Assembly (NCBI GenBank): GCA_025351205.1
Contig: JANXWI010000053.1
Span: forward strand, 1 to 5,186
Direction of reading: 5' to 3'
DNA: 5,186 nt
Origin: Deinococcus sp.
GTDB lineage: Bacteria > Deinococcota > Deinococci > Deinococcales > Deinococcaceae
The translations under genes and the position numbers were made by a program. This document shows, one piece after another, positions 1 through 5,186 of the stretch (positions are counted from its first letter, which is position 1; each line of letters begins with the position of its first letter). Under the pieces are notes generated by a model. It saw only the letters and a list, made by a program, of their open reading frames with translations. It was not told the DNA's origin and made no database searches.

Positions 1-399
1 GTGACCGATGTCCTGGGCGGCATCTTTCACGGCGGCCTGCGGATCGCGCCCGGCCTTGATGTCGTCTGCGGCGTCACCGGCCCGGCCCATCACGCCCTCG
101 ATGGTGTCGCGGGCGGCGGGGCTGATGTTGCCCACCAGACCCAGCAGCCTGCTGCGGGTGGACTTGTTGTACAGCGCGTAGCCCAGGCCCGCCAGCAGCA
201 CCAGGCCGAAGGGGAAACGCGGCCCCTGGGTACGGGGAAAACGCTTGCCCAGCGCCTCAATGCGGGTATCGACCTGAGAAATACTGCGCTCGATGGCCTT
301 CAGGCGGGCGTCCACCTTCATGTCCACTTTGCGCTGCTGAGCGCGGTCTCCGAAGGTTTCAGCGGCCTCTTGCACGGTCTGTTTCATGTCTTCAAGCAT
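1..399 (-). CDS. Hypothetical membrane-anchored protein with charged helical N-terminus (partial, C-terminus beyond left edge)
   Basis: The frame is open from an ATG at 399 to base 1, giving 133 residues and no stop, so the C-terminus is missing. The nearest upstream in-frame stop is TGA at 427-429. The only ATG or GTG starts that give a near full-length product are at 399 and at 387 (Met5); I chose the first, and neither has a convincing Shine-Dalgarno sequence. Residues 1-52 are a highly charged, helix-prone stretch rich in K, R, E, D and Q (coiled-coil-like). A single hydrophobic segment follows at about 62-77 (core FGLVLLAGLGYALY) flanked by basic residues, then an Ala/Asp-rich, probably amphipathic tail from about 93. 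This layout suggests a small single-pass inner-membrane protein, superficially like YtxH-type stress proteins, but I do not recognise a family and assign no function. It lies 93 bases downstream of aguB on the same strand. Confidence 0.6.
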   Translation of the reverse strand, partial: MLEDMKQTVQEAAETFGDRAQQRKVDMKVDARLKAIERSISQVDTRIEALGKRFPRTQGPRFPFGLVLLAGLGYALYNKSTRSRLLGLVGNISPAARDTIEGVMGRAGDAADDIKAGRDPQAAVKDAAQDIGH

Positions 400-442
400 G
401 ACAGAAGTGTGACGCTTTTTTTGAAATCAGGGTGCGATTTCA

Positions 443-460
443 CCCCAAGACCTCTTGAGG
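443..460 (-). terminator. Weak hairpin after aguB, possible 3'-end element
   Basis: On the minus-strand RNA, CCUCAAG and CUUGGGG pair as a 7-bp stem (one U-G wobble) around an AGGU loop, 33 bases after the aguB stop. On the plus-strand RNA the same position would be a C-A mismatch, so the fold suits minus-strand transcripts better. No U-tract follows, so a classical intrinsic terminator is doubtful; it could be an RNA 3'-end stabiliser or chance. Confidence 0.25.
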
Positions 461-492
461 TAACGGTTAAGGAACCTTGAGGCTGTCCGGGG

Positions 493-1383
493 TCAGTCCC
501 GCCGCGTGTGGCCGTCGAGCGTGAGCAGCGGGCCGTACAACTCCGGGCGGCGGTCCCTGAAAAACCCCATGCCCGCCCGGAACCTGCGGGCCGCCGCCAG
601 ATCGAGGCGGTGCAGCAGCGCCCCCTCGTCGCCGCCGCCGAACTCGGCCACCAGTTCGCCGGTATAGTCGGCCACGAAGGCGTGCCCGTAGTAGGCCTGC
701 TGCGTCCCTTGCACGGTCTCGGTGCCGATCCGGTTGGCCGCGCCCACGTAGGCGCTGTTGCTGACCGCGTGCCCGGCCATCGCCCGCTGCCACATCTGGT
801 GGGTGTTGGGCGTCGCGACCTCGGCAGGTTCCGAGCCGATGGCGGTGGGGTACAGCAGGAAATCCGCGCCCAGCAGCATCATGACCCGCGCCGTTTCCGG
901 ATACCACTGGTCCCAGCAGATGCCCACCCCGACGCGCCCGTGCCGGGTGTCCCAGACCTTGAAGCCGGTGTCGCCGGGGTTGAAGTAGTACTTCTCCTCA
1001 TAGCCGGGGCCGTCCGGAATGTGGCTCTTGCGGTACACGCCCAGCAGTTCGCCGGTTGCGTCGATGGTCGCCAGCGAGTTGTAGTGTGCCTGCCCCGCCG
1101 CCTCGAAGAAGCTGACGGGCAACACCACGCCCAGTTCCTGCGCCAGATTCTGGAAGCGGCCCAGAAACGGGTGGCCCTGTAGAGGGTGCGCCAGCTCAAA
1201 ATACTCCTCGCGCTCGGACTGGCAGAAGTACAGGTTCTCGAACAGTTCCGGCAGCAGAATCACCTGAGCGCCCTGCCCCGCCGCGCTGCGGACGTGCGCC
1301 TCGGCGCGGTCCAGGTTGTCCTCAAGTTCGCCTGTCATGTGCATCTGAATAACGGCCAGCGTGGCAGCGTCGGCGCGGCTCAC
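493..1383 (-). CDS. aguB: N-carbamoylputrescine amidase
   Basis: Nitrilase-superfamily (carbon-nitrogen hydrolase) enzyme of 296 aa, the usual length for the family. It hydrolyses N-carbamoylputrescine to putrescine, CO2 and ammonia in the cytoplasm, the last step of the agmatine route. The Glu-Lys-Cys triad is visible: Glu46 in LLPELFENLYF, Lys119 in YRKSHIPDGPGY and the nucleophile Cys156 in GICWDQWYPE. The phrases IPDGPGYEEKYYFNPGDTGF and CWDQWYPE are typical of the plant/bacterial AguB subgroup rather than generic nitrilases. The frame is open upstream to 1851, but the GTG at 1381-1383 is the right start: family homology begins there (SRADAATLAVIQ), a GGGAG ribosome site precedes it, and the upstream extension is only arginine-rich out-of-frame translation of aguA. 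Its GTG overlaps the aguA TGA, indicating translational coupling in one operon. Function assignment is secure; I saw no missing residue. Confidence 0.95.
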   Translation of the reverse strand: MSRADAATLAVIQMHMTGELEDNLDRAEAHVRSAAGQGAQVILLPELFENLYFCQSEREEYFELAHPLQGHPFLGRFQNLAQELGVVLPVSFFEAAGQAHYNSLATIDATGELLGVYRKSHIPDGPGYEEKYYFNPGDTGFKVWDTRHGRVGVGICWDQWYPETARVMMLLGADFLLYPTAIGSEPAEVATPNTHQMWQRAMAGHAVSNSAYVGAANRIGTETVQGTQQAYYGHAFVADYTGELVAEFGGGDEGALLHRLDLAAARRFRAGMGFFRDRRPELYGPLLTLDGHTRRD

Positions 1384-2471
1384 GGCTGCTCTCCCGGCTC
1401 GCCAGTCCATACCGTGCCTTCCGGCTGCTGCTGGGTCATGCAGTGAAAACTGCCGCCCCCCCCGATGATGGCGCGGCTGAGCAGCCCGGTCACCTCGCGG
1501 CCAGGAAACAGCGGCGTCAGGATGTCGAGCGCCTCTTGATCGTTCACGTCGCCGTACTGCGGCACCACCACGAAGCCGTTGCCGATGTAGAAGTTGGCGT
1601 AGGTGGGCGGCAGGCGGCCCTCTTCCCCCTCCAGGCGGGCGGCGGGCAGCGGCAGTTCCACTACCCGGAAGGGCTGGCCCGCGCCGCCTCGCATCTCGCG
1701 CAGCGCCCGTAGGTTGCCCTTCATCACCGCGTGGTTGGCGTCGGTCACGTCGGCCTCCACGCTCGTCACGATGGTCCGGGCGTCGGTAAAGCGCGTGATG
1801 GTGTCGATATGCCCGTCGGTGTGGTCGTTTTCCAGACCGCCGTCCAGCCACAGCAGGCGGTCTATGCCCAGGTAACTTCTGAGAAGGTCGGCGTAGTCCT
1901 CCTCGCTCAGCTGCGGGTTACGGCTCGGGGTCAGCAGGCAGGAGCGGGTCACCAGCGCCGCGCCCTCGCCGTTGACCTCCACGGCCCCGCCTTCCAGCAC
2001 CACCGGCAGGTCCCAGTGGCCCATGCCCAGCTGCCCGGCCACGTATTCGGGCACCCGGTCATCGTTTCGCCACTCGAACTTGCCGCCCCAGCTGTTGAAT
2101 TTCCAGTTGGTCAGGGCCAGTTCGGATCGGTCATTGCGCACGAAGATCGGCCCATTGTCTCGGATCCACACGTCGTCGAGCGCCACGCGGTGAAACACGA
2201 TGTCGAGTCTGCCGGAGACCGGGTCAGCGGGCAGGCGTTTCCGGGCGTCGCGCTCACTCTCGTCATCACGCAGCAGCAGCTCCACCCGCTCATAGCGGGC
2301 GATGGTTCTGACCAGCCCGGCGTATTCCTGACGCACCGGCTCCAGCTGGCCGAACCACAGGTCATTGTCGGCGGGCCAGCTCATCCAGGTGGCGGCGTGA
2401 GTGGCCCATTCCGGCGGCATGGAAAAGCCCAGTGCCCTGGGCGTGGGGTCGTTCGGGGTGAGGTGCTTCAT
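1380..2471 (-). CDS. aguA: Agmatine deiminase
   Basis: Member of the peptidyl-arginine-deiminase-like (guanidino-group-modifying) superfamily, 363 aa from the start chosen here. It hydrolyses agmatine to N-carbamoylputrescine and ammonia in the cytoplasm. Visible family motifs are the N-terminal MPPEWATHAATWMSWP (about 18-33), WIRDNGPIFV with Asp105, VLEGGAVEVNGEG with Glu160, ENDHTDGHID with His221 and Asp223, and the C-terminal GGGGSFHCMTQQQP with nucleophile Cys344. Length and motif order are normal, so the enzyme should be active. An ATG also exists three codons upstream at 2480. I prefer the ATG at 2469-2471 because a TATCAT -10 box ends exactly 7 bases before it and overlaps the upstream ATG, so a leaderless transcript would begin at this codon; neither ATG has a Shine-Dalgarno sequence. 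The gene overlaps aguB by 4 bases (GTGA), and a terminator upstream isolates the pair from the S41 protease gene. The product is certain; the start is less so. Confidence 0.94.
   Translation of the reverse strand: MKHLTPNDPTPRALGFSMPPEWATHAATWMSWPADNDLWFGQLEPVRQEYAGLVRTIARYERVELLLRDDESERDARKRLPADPVSGRLDIVFHRVALDDVWIRDNGPIFVRNDRSELALTNWKFNSWGGKFEWRNDDRVPEYVAGQLGMGHWDLPVVLEGGAVEVNGEGAALVTRSCLLTPSRNPQLSEEDYADLLRSYLGIDRLLWLDGGLENDHTDGHIDTITRFTDARTIVTSVEADVTDANHAVMKGNLRALREMRGGAGQPFRVVELPLPAARLEGEEGRLPPTYANFYIGNGFVVVPQYGDVNDQEALDILTPLFPGREVTGLLSRAIIGGGGSFHCMTQQQPEGTVWTGEPGEQP
1391..1395 (-). promoter_or_regulatory. Shine-Dalgarno site for aguB
   Basis: GGGAG on the minus strand lies 7 bases before the GTG start of aguB, inside the 3' end of aguA. 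It supports the GTG at 1383 over the longer upstream frame. It also contrasts with aguA, which has no such site. Confidence 0.6.
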
Positions 2472-2478
2472 GCCCGGC

Positions 2479-2484
2479 ATGATA
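2479..2484 (-). promoter_or_regulatory. TATCAT -10 box for leaderless aguA mRNA
   Basis: TATCAT fits the TANNNT -10 consensus and is followed by exactly 7 bases and then the ATG at 2471, placing the expected transcription start on the A of the start codon. No recognisable TTGACA-like -35 lies 16-18 bases upstream; that stretch is the tail of the preceding terminator. Leaderless mRNAs with this spacing are known to be frequent in Deinococcus; applying that here is inference. Confidence 0.5.
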
Positions 2485-2499
2485 GAGGGCGGGCGTCAG

Positions 2500-2553
2500 G
2501 ATCGAGAAAGAAGGCCGAGAAACGCCTGATTGCTCAGCGTCCCCCGGCCTTCT
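2500..2553 (-). terminator. Bipartite intrinsic terminator of the S41 protease gene
   Basis: On the minus strand, AGAAGGCCG (2553-2545) pairs perfectly with CGGCCTTCT (2517-2509). Between them lies an inner hairpin, ACG-CTGA / TCAG-CGT, with loop GCAA and one bulged base (2540-2522), separated from the outer stem by a GGGG/TTCT internal loop. The outer stem runs into a pyrimidine-rich tail (TTCTCGATC). It begins 13 bases after the protease stop codon, the right place for termination, and separates that gene from aguA. Confidence 0.72.
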
Positions 2554-2566
2554 GTAAACATCTGTC

Positions 2567-3916
2567 TTACTTGAACAGCGTGACGGCCTTGGCCAGCTCG
2601 GCGTCGGTCTTGAGGTCCACCACGGCCTCGCCCTGGGTGGCGCTGGTCAGCGGGCGGGCCACGGCCCCGGTGTAGGTGAACTTGCCGTCCTTGTCGGCGG
2701 TCACCTCAATGGGCTTGCCGCCCACGGTCACGGTCAGCTTGGTTCCGGCGGGCGCGCCGCTGCCGCTCAGGTTCAGTGGCGTGGGGCGGCGGTTGTCGGC
2801 CACCACCACGTCGGGCGTGATGCCCTTCTTCTGAATCTCGTGGCCGCCCGGGGTGATCCAGGTGAAGTTGACCACCGCCACGCGTCCGCCGTCGATGGTG
2901 CTCACCACCTGCTGCCCCACACCCTTGCCGAAGGTCTGCTCACCTACGATCTGGCTGCGCTTGGCGTCCTGGAGGGCACCAGCCACGATCTCACTGGCGC
3001 TGGCGCTGTTCTTGTTGACCAGCACCACCAGCTGCCCGGTGTAGTCGCTGGCATCCTTCTTGGCCTGCCCGATCACGTCGGTCTTGCCACTGCGGTCGCG
3101 CACCGACACGATCTTGCCGCTCTGCAAAAACTGGTCGGCCACGAAGATGCCGCTGTTCAGGAGGCCGCCGCCGTTGTCGCGCATATCGAGCACCAGCTTG
3201 GTCACGCCCTTACTCTTCATGTCGGCCACGGCTTTCTGGAACTGCTGGTTGACCTGCTGGTTGTAGAAGGTATTGAGCGCGATGTAGCCCACATTGCCGG
3301 GCAGGATGCTCTGCTCCACCGACACGATGGTGACCGGCTGGCGCTCCATGGTCACGCTGTAGGTCGAGGCCGGGGCCGTGCTGCCCGCGCCTGCACCCGC
3401 CCCGCCGCGCCCGAAGGTGATGGTCACCTGGGTGCCCTTCTCGCCCCGGATCAGCTTGACGATGTCGTTGAGTTTGGCGACGCTCACGTCCTTGTCACCG
3501 ACCTTCAGGAAGGTGTCACCGGCCTGCACGCCCGCCTGGGCCGCCGCGCCGACCTTGAAGACGGTGTCCACCTTGCCGCCCGTGCCGTCGGCGTTGCCAG
3601 CGGTCAGCTGCACCCCGATGCCGAAAAACTCGCCCGCGAGGTTCTGGTTGTCGATGGCGTTGTCTTCGGGCTGGCTGTAGTAGGTAAACGGATCGTCGAG
3701 CGAGGCGATCATGCCGTTGATCGCGCCCTGAAGCAGCTTGTCTTCGTTGGGCTTGGTCAGGTACAGCTGGTTTAAGGCGTCGTACACCTGCAAAAACGTC
3801 TGGGCGGTCTTGCTGGTGGGCAGGCCCTGCTGAGCGTAGCCGTTCATCTGGGCGTAGCCCACCGCCGCCGTCGCGGCCAGAGCGCCCGCCACCAGAAATG
3901 TCTTGTTCATCTTCAT
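2567..3916 (-). CDS. S41 family C-terminal processing protease with PDZ domain (CtpA-like)
   Basis: Exported serine protease of 449 aa that would cleave envelope proteins near their C-termini. Residues 1-22 form a signal peptide or anchor (Lys-rich start, hydrophobic 7-19, possible cleavage after GYA). A helical region follows at 33-90, including SLDDPFTYYS. The PDZ domain spans about 92-170, with the GIGV peptide-binding loop at 99-102 and VGAAAQAGVQAGD at 122-134. The S41 core follows from about 195, with GYIALNTF, LVLDMRDNGGG (241-251), NSASASEIVAGALQD and TFGKGVGQ. By spacing, Ser306, Lys331 and Gln335 form the catalytic set; the Ser-Lys gap of 25 equals that of E. coli Tsp and B. subtilis CtpB. 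Two oddities are a glycine-rich loop at 169-179 near the end of the PDZ domain and about 65 extra beta-prone residues (about 377-437) before the usual AELAKAVTLFK-type tail. Start: ATG at 3916 (another ATG two codons in), preceded by a -10 box and no Shine-Dalgarno sequence. Physiological substrates cannot be told from the window. Confidence 0.94.
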   Translation of the reverse strand: MKMNKTFLVAGALAATAAVGYAQMNGYAQQGLPTSKTAQTFLQVYDALNQLYLTKPNEDKLLQGAINGMIASLDDPFTYYSQPEDNAIDNQNLAGEFFGIGVQLTAGNADGTGGKVDTVFKVGAAAQAGVQAGDTFLKVGDKDVSVAKLNDIVKLIRGEKGTQVTITFGRGGAGAGAGSTAPASTYSVTMERQPVTIVSVEQSILPGNVGYIALNTFYNQQVNQQFQKAVADMKSKGVTKLVLDMRDNGGGLLNSGIFVADQFLQSGKIVSVRDRSGKTDVIGQAKKDASDYTGQLVVLVNKNSASASEIVAGALQDAKRSQIVGEQTFGKGVGQQVVSTIDGGRVAVVNFTWITPGGHEIQKKGITPDVVVADNRRPTPLNLSGSGAPAGTKLTVTVGGKPIEVTADKDGKFTYTGAVARPLTSATQGEAVVDLKTDAELAKAVTLFK

Positions 3917-3922
3917 GGCTGC

Positions 3923-3928
3923 AAGATA
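3923..3928 (-). promoter_or_regulatory. TATCTT -10 box, probable leaderless promoter of the S41 protease gene
   Basis: TATCTT matches TANNNT and ends 6 bases before the ATG at 3916, placing the transcription start at or within a base of that codon. No Shine-Dalgarno sequence lies between. No good -35 is seen: the hexamer at 17-base spacing is GCCTAA, and CTGACG lies 22 bases away. The same arrangement before aguA raises my confidence in both. Confidence 0.45.
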
Positions 3929-3969
3929 GAGTCGTACGGTGAGAATTAGGCGTCAGCAGAACAGGTTGC

Positions 3970-3993
3970 GCCCACCCGAACAGGGGTGTGGGC
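3970..3993 (-). terminator. GC-rich hairpin after the ABC permease gene, probable terminator
   Basis: GCCCAC pairs with GTGGGC, then after one bulged A, CC pairs with GG, giving an 8-bp GC-rich stem around a 7-base loop. It begins 34 bases after the permease stop. The minus-strand tail (GCAACCTGTTCTG) is only weakly U-rich; the plus-strand tail (TACATCTCTGTTTTC) is a little better, but no plus-strand gene leads into it. Position suggests it ends permease transcription, perhaps inefficiently. Confidence 0.45.
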
Positions 3994-4027
3994 TACATCT
4001 CTGTTTTCAACCGACAGCGCAGACAAC

Positions 4028-5186
4028 TCAGCGGATGATGCGGGCAGGCTCGATGGCGGCGGCGCGGCGGGCGGGCAGCAGCGCGGCCAGGATGGTGGTG
4101 CCCAGGCCCACCGCGTTGACCCACAGGATATCTGTCAGGCGCACCTCGACGGGCAGCGAGGAAATAAAGTACAGGTCGCCCGGAAGCTGGAAGGGCCGCA
4201 CGGTGAAGTAGGCGGCGATGCCCAGGCCCAGCAGGTCGCCCAGCAGCAGGCCCAGCACGCCCAGCACCAGCCCCTCGCTCAGGAAAATGCCGATGATGTC
4301 GCGGCTGCTCGCCCCGATGGCCCGCAGAATGGCGATCTCCTCGGTCTTCTCGAACACCGTCAGGGTCAGCACGTTGGCGATGCCGAAAGCCGCGACCACG
4401 ACGATCAGAAATACCACAAAGCCGATGACCTTCTTTTGCAGCGCCAGCTGGTCGATCAACGTGCCGTACAGGTTCTGCCAGGGCACAGCGCTGTAGTTGC
4501 GGCTGCGCACCAGCTCCTGGCCCACCTGGGCCGCCACGCCCGGATCGCGCAGCCTGATCTGGTAGCCGGTGACGTTGTCGGTGTGCTGCAAGCGTTGCAG
4601 GGTTTCCAGACTGGTAAAAGCGTAGGCCGAGTCGATCAGGTAGTTGCCGGTGTGAAACAGGCCCGAGAGCGTCAGGGTGGCGCGGCGCTGCTGGCTGTTG
4701 AGCAGCCTGATCTGCTCTCTGCCGTAGGCCCCGACACTCTGCGACAACGCGCTGCCGAGCATGATCTGCCCCGGTTTCAGGTCGGCCAGCAACCGGGTTT
4801 CACTGCCGCTCAGTTGCAGCACCTGGGCCTCCTGGGCCGTGACCCCGAACAGCGTGGCAAAGTCCACGCCCGCGCTGCGGCCCAGGCTGGCGGGCCGGGT
4901 GATCAGGCCCTTGTCGGCCAGGAAGGGTGAAAAGGCCAGCACTTCCGGATTGCTGCTCAGGGCCGCCTCCAGTTCGCTGTCGCGGGGGCGCGGCGTGAAC
5001 GAAGTCAGGCTCAGGTGAGGACTGGCCCGCAGGGTGGCGTCAATCAGCGAGCGGGTAAACCCGTTGGTCAGGCTCAGGGCGGCGATCAGCACCATGATGC
5101 CCACCGCGATGCCCAGCACCGTGATGGCGTTCTGCGCCCGGCGGTGACGCAGGTGGGCCAGGCTGAGCAGCCGGGCCAGACTGGGG
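4028..5186 (-). CDS. ABC transporter permease, FtsX/MacB superfamily, LolC/LolE-like (partial, N-terminus beyond right edge)
   Basis: The reading frame is open from the window edge to TGA at 4028-4030, with 385 residues visible. A GTG at 5119 falls inside the first membrane helix, and coding sequence continues upstream of it (LAHLRHRRAQNAIT, the typical pre-helix segment), so the real start lies outside the window. Topology is classic for the family: helix 1 at about 22-40, a large extracytoplasmic domain at about 45-250, then helices at about 252-278, 299-325 and 352-370. The conserved cytoplasmic coupling loop EKTEEIAILRAIGASSRD is at 279-296, and the C-terminus is LLPARRAAAIEPARIIR. The segment DLYFISSLPVEV resembles LolC/LolE lipoprotein-releasing permeases more than MacB. 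Such proteins work with a separate LolD/MacB-type ATPase that energises movement of lipoproteins or other envelope substrates; none is in the window and it may lie just upstream. Superfamily is certain, substrate unknown. Confidence 0.92.
   Translation of the reverse strand, partial: PSLARLLSLAHLRHRRAQNAITVLGIAVGIMVLIAALSLTNGFTRSLIDATLRASPHLSLTSFTPRPRDSELEAALSSNPEVLAFSPFLADKGLITRPASLGRSAGVDFATLFGVTAQEAQVLQLSGSETRLLADLKPGQIMLGSALSQSVGAYGREQIRLLNSQQRRATLTLSGLFHTGNYLIDSAYAFTSLETLQRLQHTDNVTGYQIRLRDPGVAAQVGQELVRSRNYSAVPWQNLYGTLIDQLALQKKVIGFVVFLIVVVAAFGIANVLTLTVFEKTEEIAILRAIGASSRDIIGIFLSEGLVLGVLGLLLGDLLGLGIAAYFTVRPFQLPGDLYFISSLPVEVRLTDILWVNAVGLGTTILAALLPARRAAAIEPARIIR

Noticed and set aside
1..480. 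159-aa plus-strand open frame starting with GTG at base 1
   Set aside because: It starts at the window edge and lies opposite the small membrane protein. It lacks motifs, while the minus frame has a coherent charged-helix plus membrane-segment layout.
461..482. Small inverted repeats (TAAC-G-GTTA, GGTT-AAGG-AACC) after aguB
   Set aside because: Stems of only 4 bp that overlap each other; too weak to call an operator or terminator.
467..907. 146-aa minus-strand open frame inside aguB
   Set aside because: Alternative-frame reading of aguB, Arg-rich and without motifs.
1384..1851. N-terminal extension of the AguB frame to 1851 (452 aa)
   Set aside because: The extra 156 residues are Arg/Gly-rich out-of-frame translation of aguA. 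Family homology and a Shine-Dalgarno site place the start at the GTG at 1383.
1731..2675. 314-aa open frame on the plus strand opposite aguA
   Set aside because: It is antisense to a secure enzyme gene, has no recognisable motif, and its composition (Val, Gly, His, Gln, Arg) is that expected from the complement of GC-rich codons. It also runs through the terminator and into the protease gene.
2840..3775. 311-aa open frame on the plus strand opposite the S41 protease
   Set aside because: Its His-, Leu-, Val- and Asp-rich composition is typical of an antisense shadow; no domain, and the real gene opposite has catalytic motifs.
3959..3984. Direct repeat GAACAGG (3959-3965 and 3978-3984)
   Set aside because: Seven bases, two copies only; the second falls in the loop of the post-permease hairpin. 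Likely chance.
3986..4930. 314-aa open frame on the plus strand opposite the ABC permease
   Set aside because: Gln/Ala/His-rich shadow of the Leu/Ala-rich membrane protein on the other strand; no motif.
1..5186. Search for mobile elements, CRISPR arrays, tRNA or rRNA, riboswitches and a toxin-antitoxin or defence locus
   Set aside because: By eye I saw no transposase, terminal repeats, regularly spaced repeats, tRNA-like fold or defence genes. Almost all of the window is accounted for by five conventional minus-strand genes.

Overview
The window reads as an ordinary, gene-dense chromosomal segment from a GC-rich bacterium. Every gene I can support lies on the minus strand. My best guess for the source is Deinococcus or a close relative. 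This is inferred from the high-GC third codon positions, the agmatine-to-putrescine gene pair, and two genes that have a TANNNT -10 box 6-7 bases before the start codon and no Shine-Dalgarno sequence, which is the leaderless arrangement common in that genus. No marker gene in the window proves it.

In transcription order (right to left) the layout is as follows. (1) An FtsX/MacB-type ABC transporter permease, resembling LolC/LolE, has its N-terminus cut by the right edge; a hairpin follows its stop. (2) A complete secreted or membrane-anchored S41 C-terminal processing protease (CtpA-like) has a PDZ domain, an intact Ser-Lys-Gln catalytic set and an unusual C-terminal insertion; it ends in a strong bipartite intrinsic terminator. 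(3) Agmatine deiminase (aguA) and (4) N-carbamoylputrescine amidase (aguB) form a tight two-gene operon with a 4-base GTGA stop/start overlap. (5) A small membrane-anchored hypothetical protein runs off the left edge.

aguA and aguB carry out consecutive steps: agmatine to N-carbamoylputrescine plus ammonia, then N-carbamoylputrescine to putrescine plus CO2 and ammonia. The arginine decarboxylase that would supply agmatine is not in the window. The permease and protease both act at the cell envelope, but hairpins separate them from each other and from the agu pair, so I see about four transcription units that are simply neighbours rather than one functional cluster.

I found no mobile element, CRISPR array, tRNA or rRNA, and no gene on the plus strand. 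The many long plus-strand open frames look like antisense shadows of GC-rich coding DNA. I did not find a novel multi-gene system. The points most worth a second look are the leaderless starts (which move the aguA start codon), the C-terminal insertion in the protease, a G8 run at the aguA active site, and the unidentified small membrane protein.
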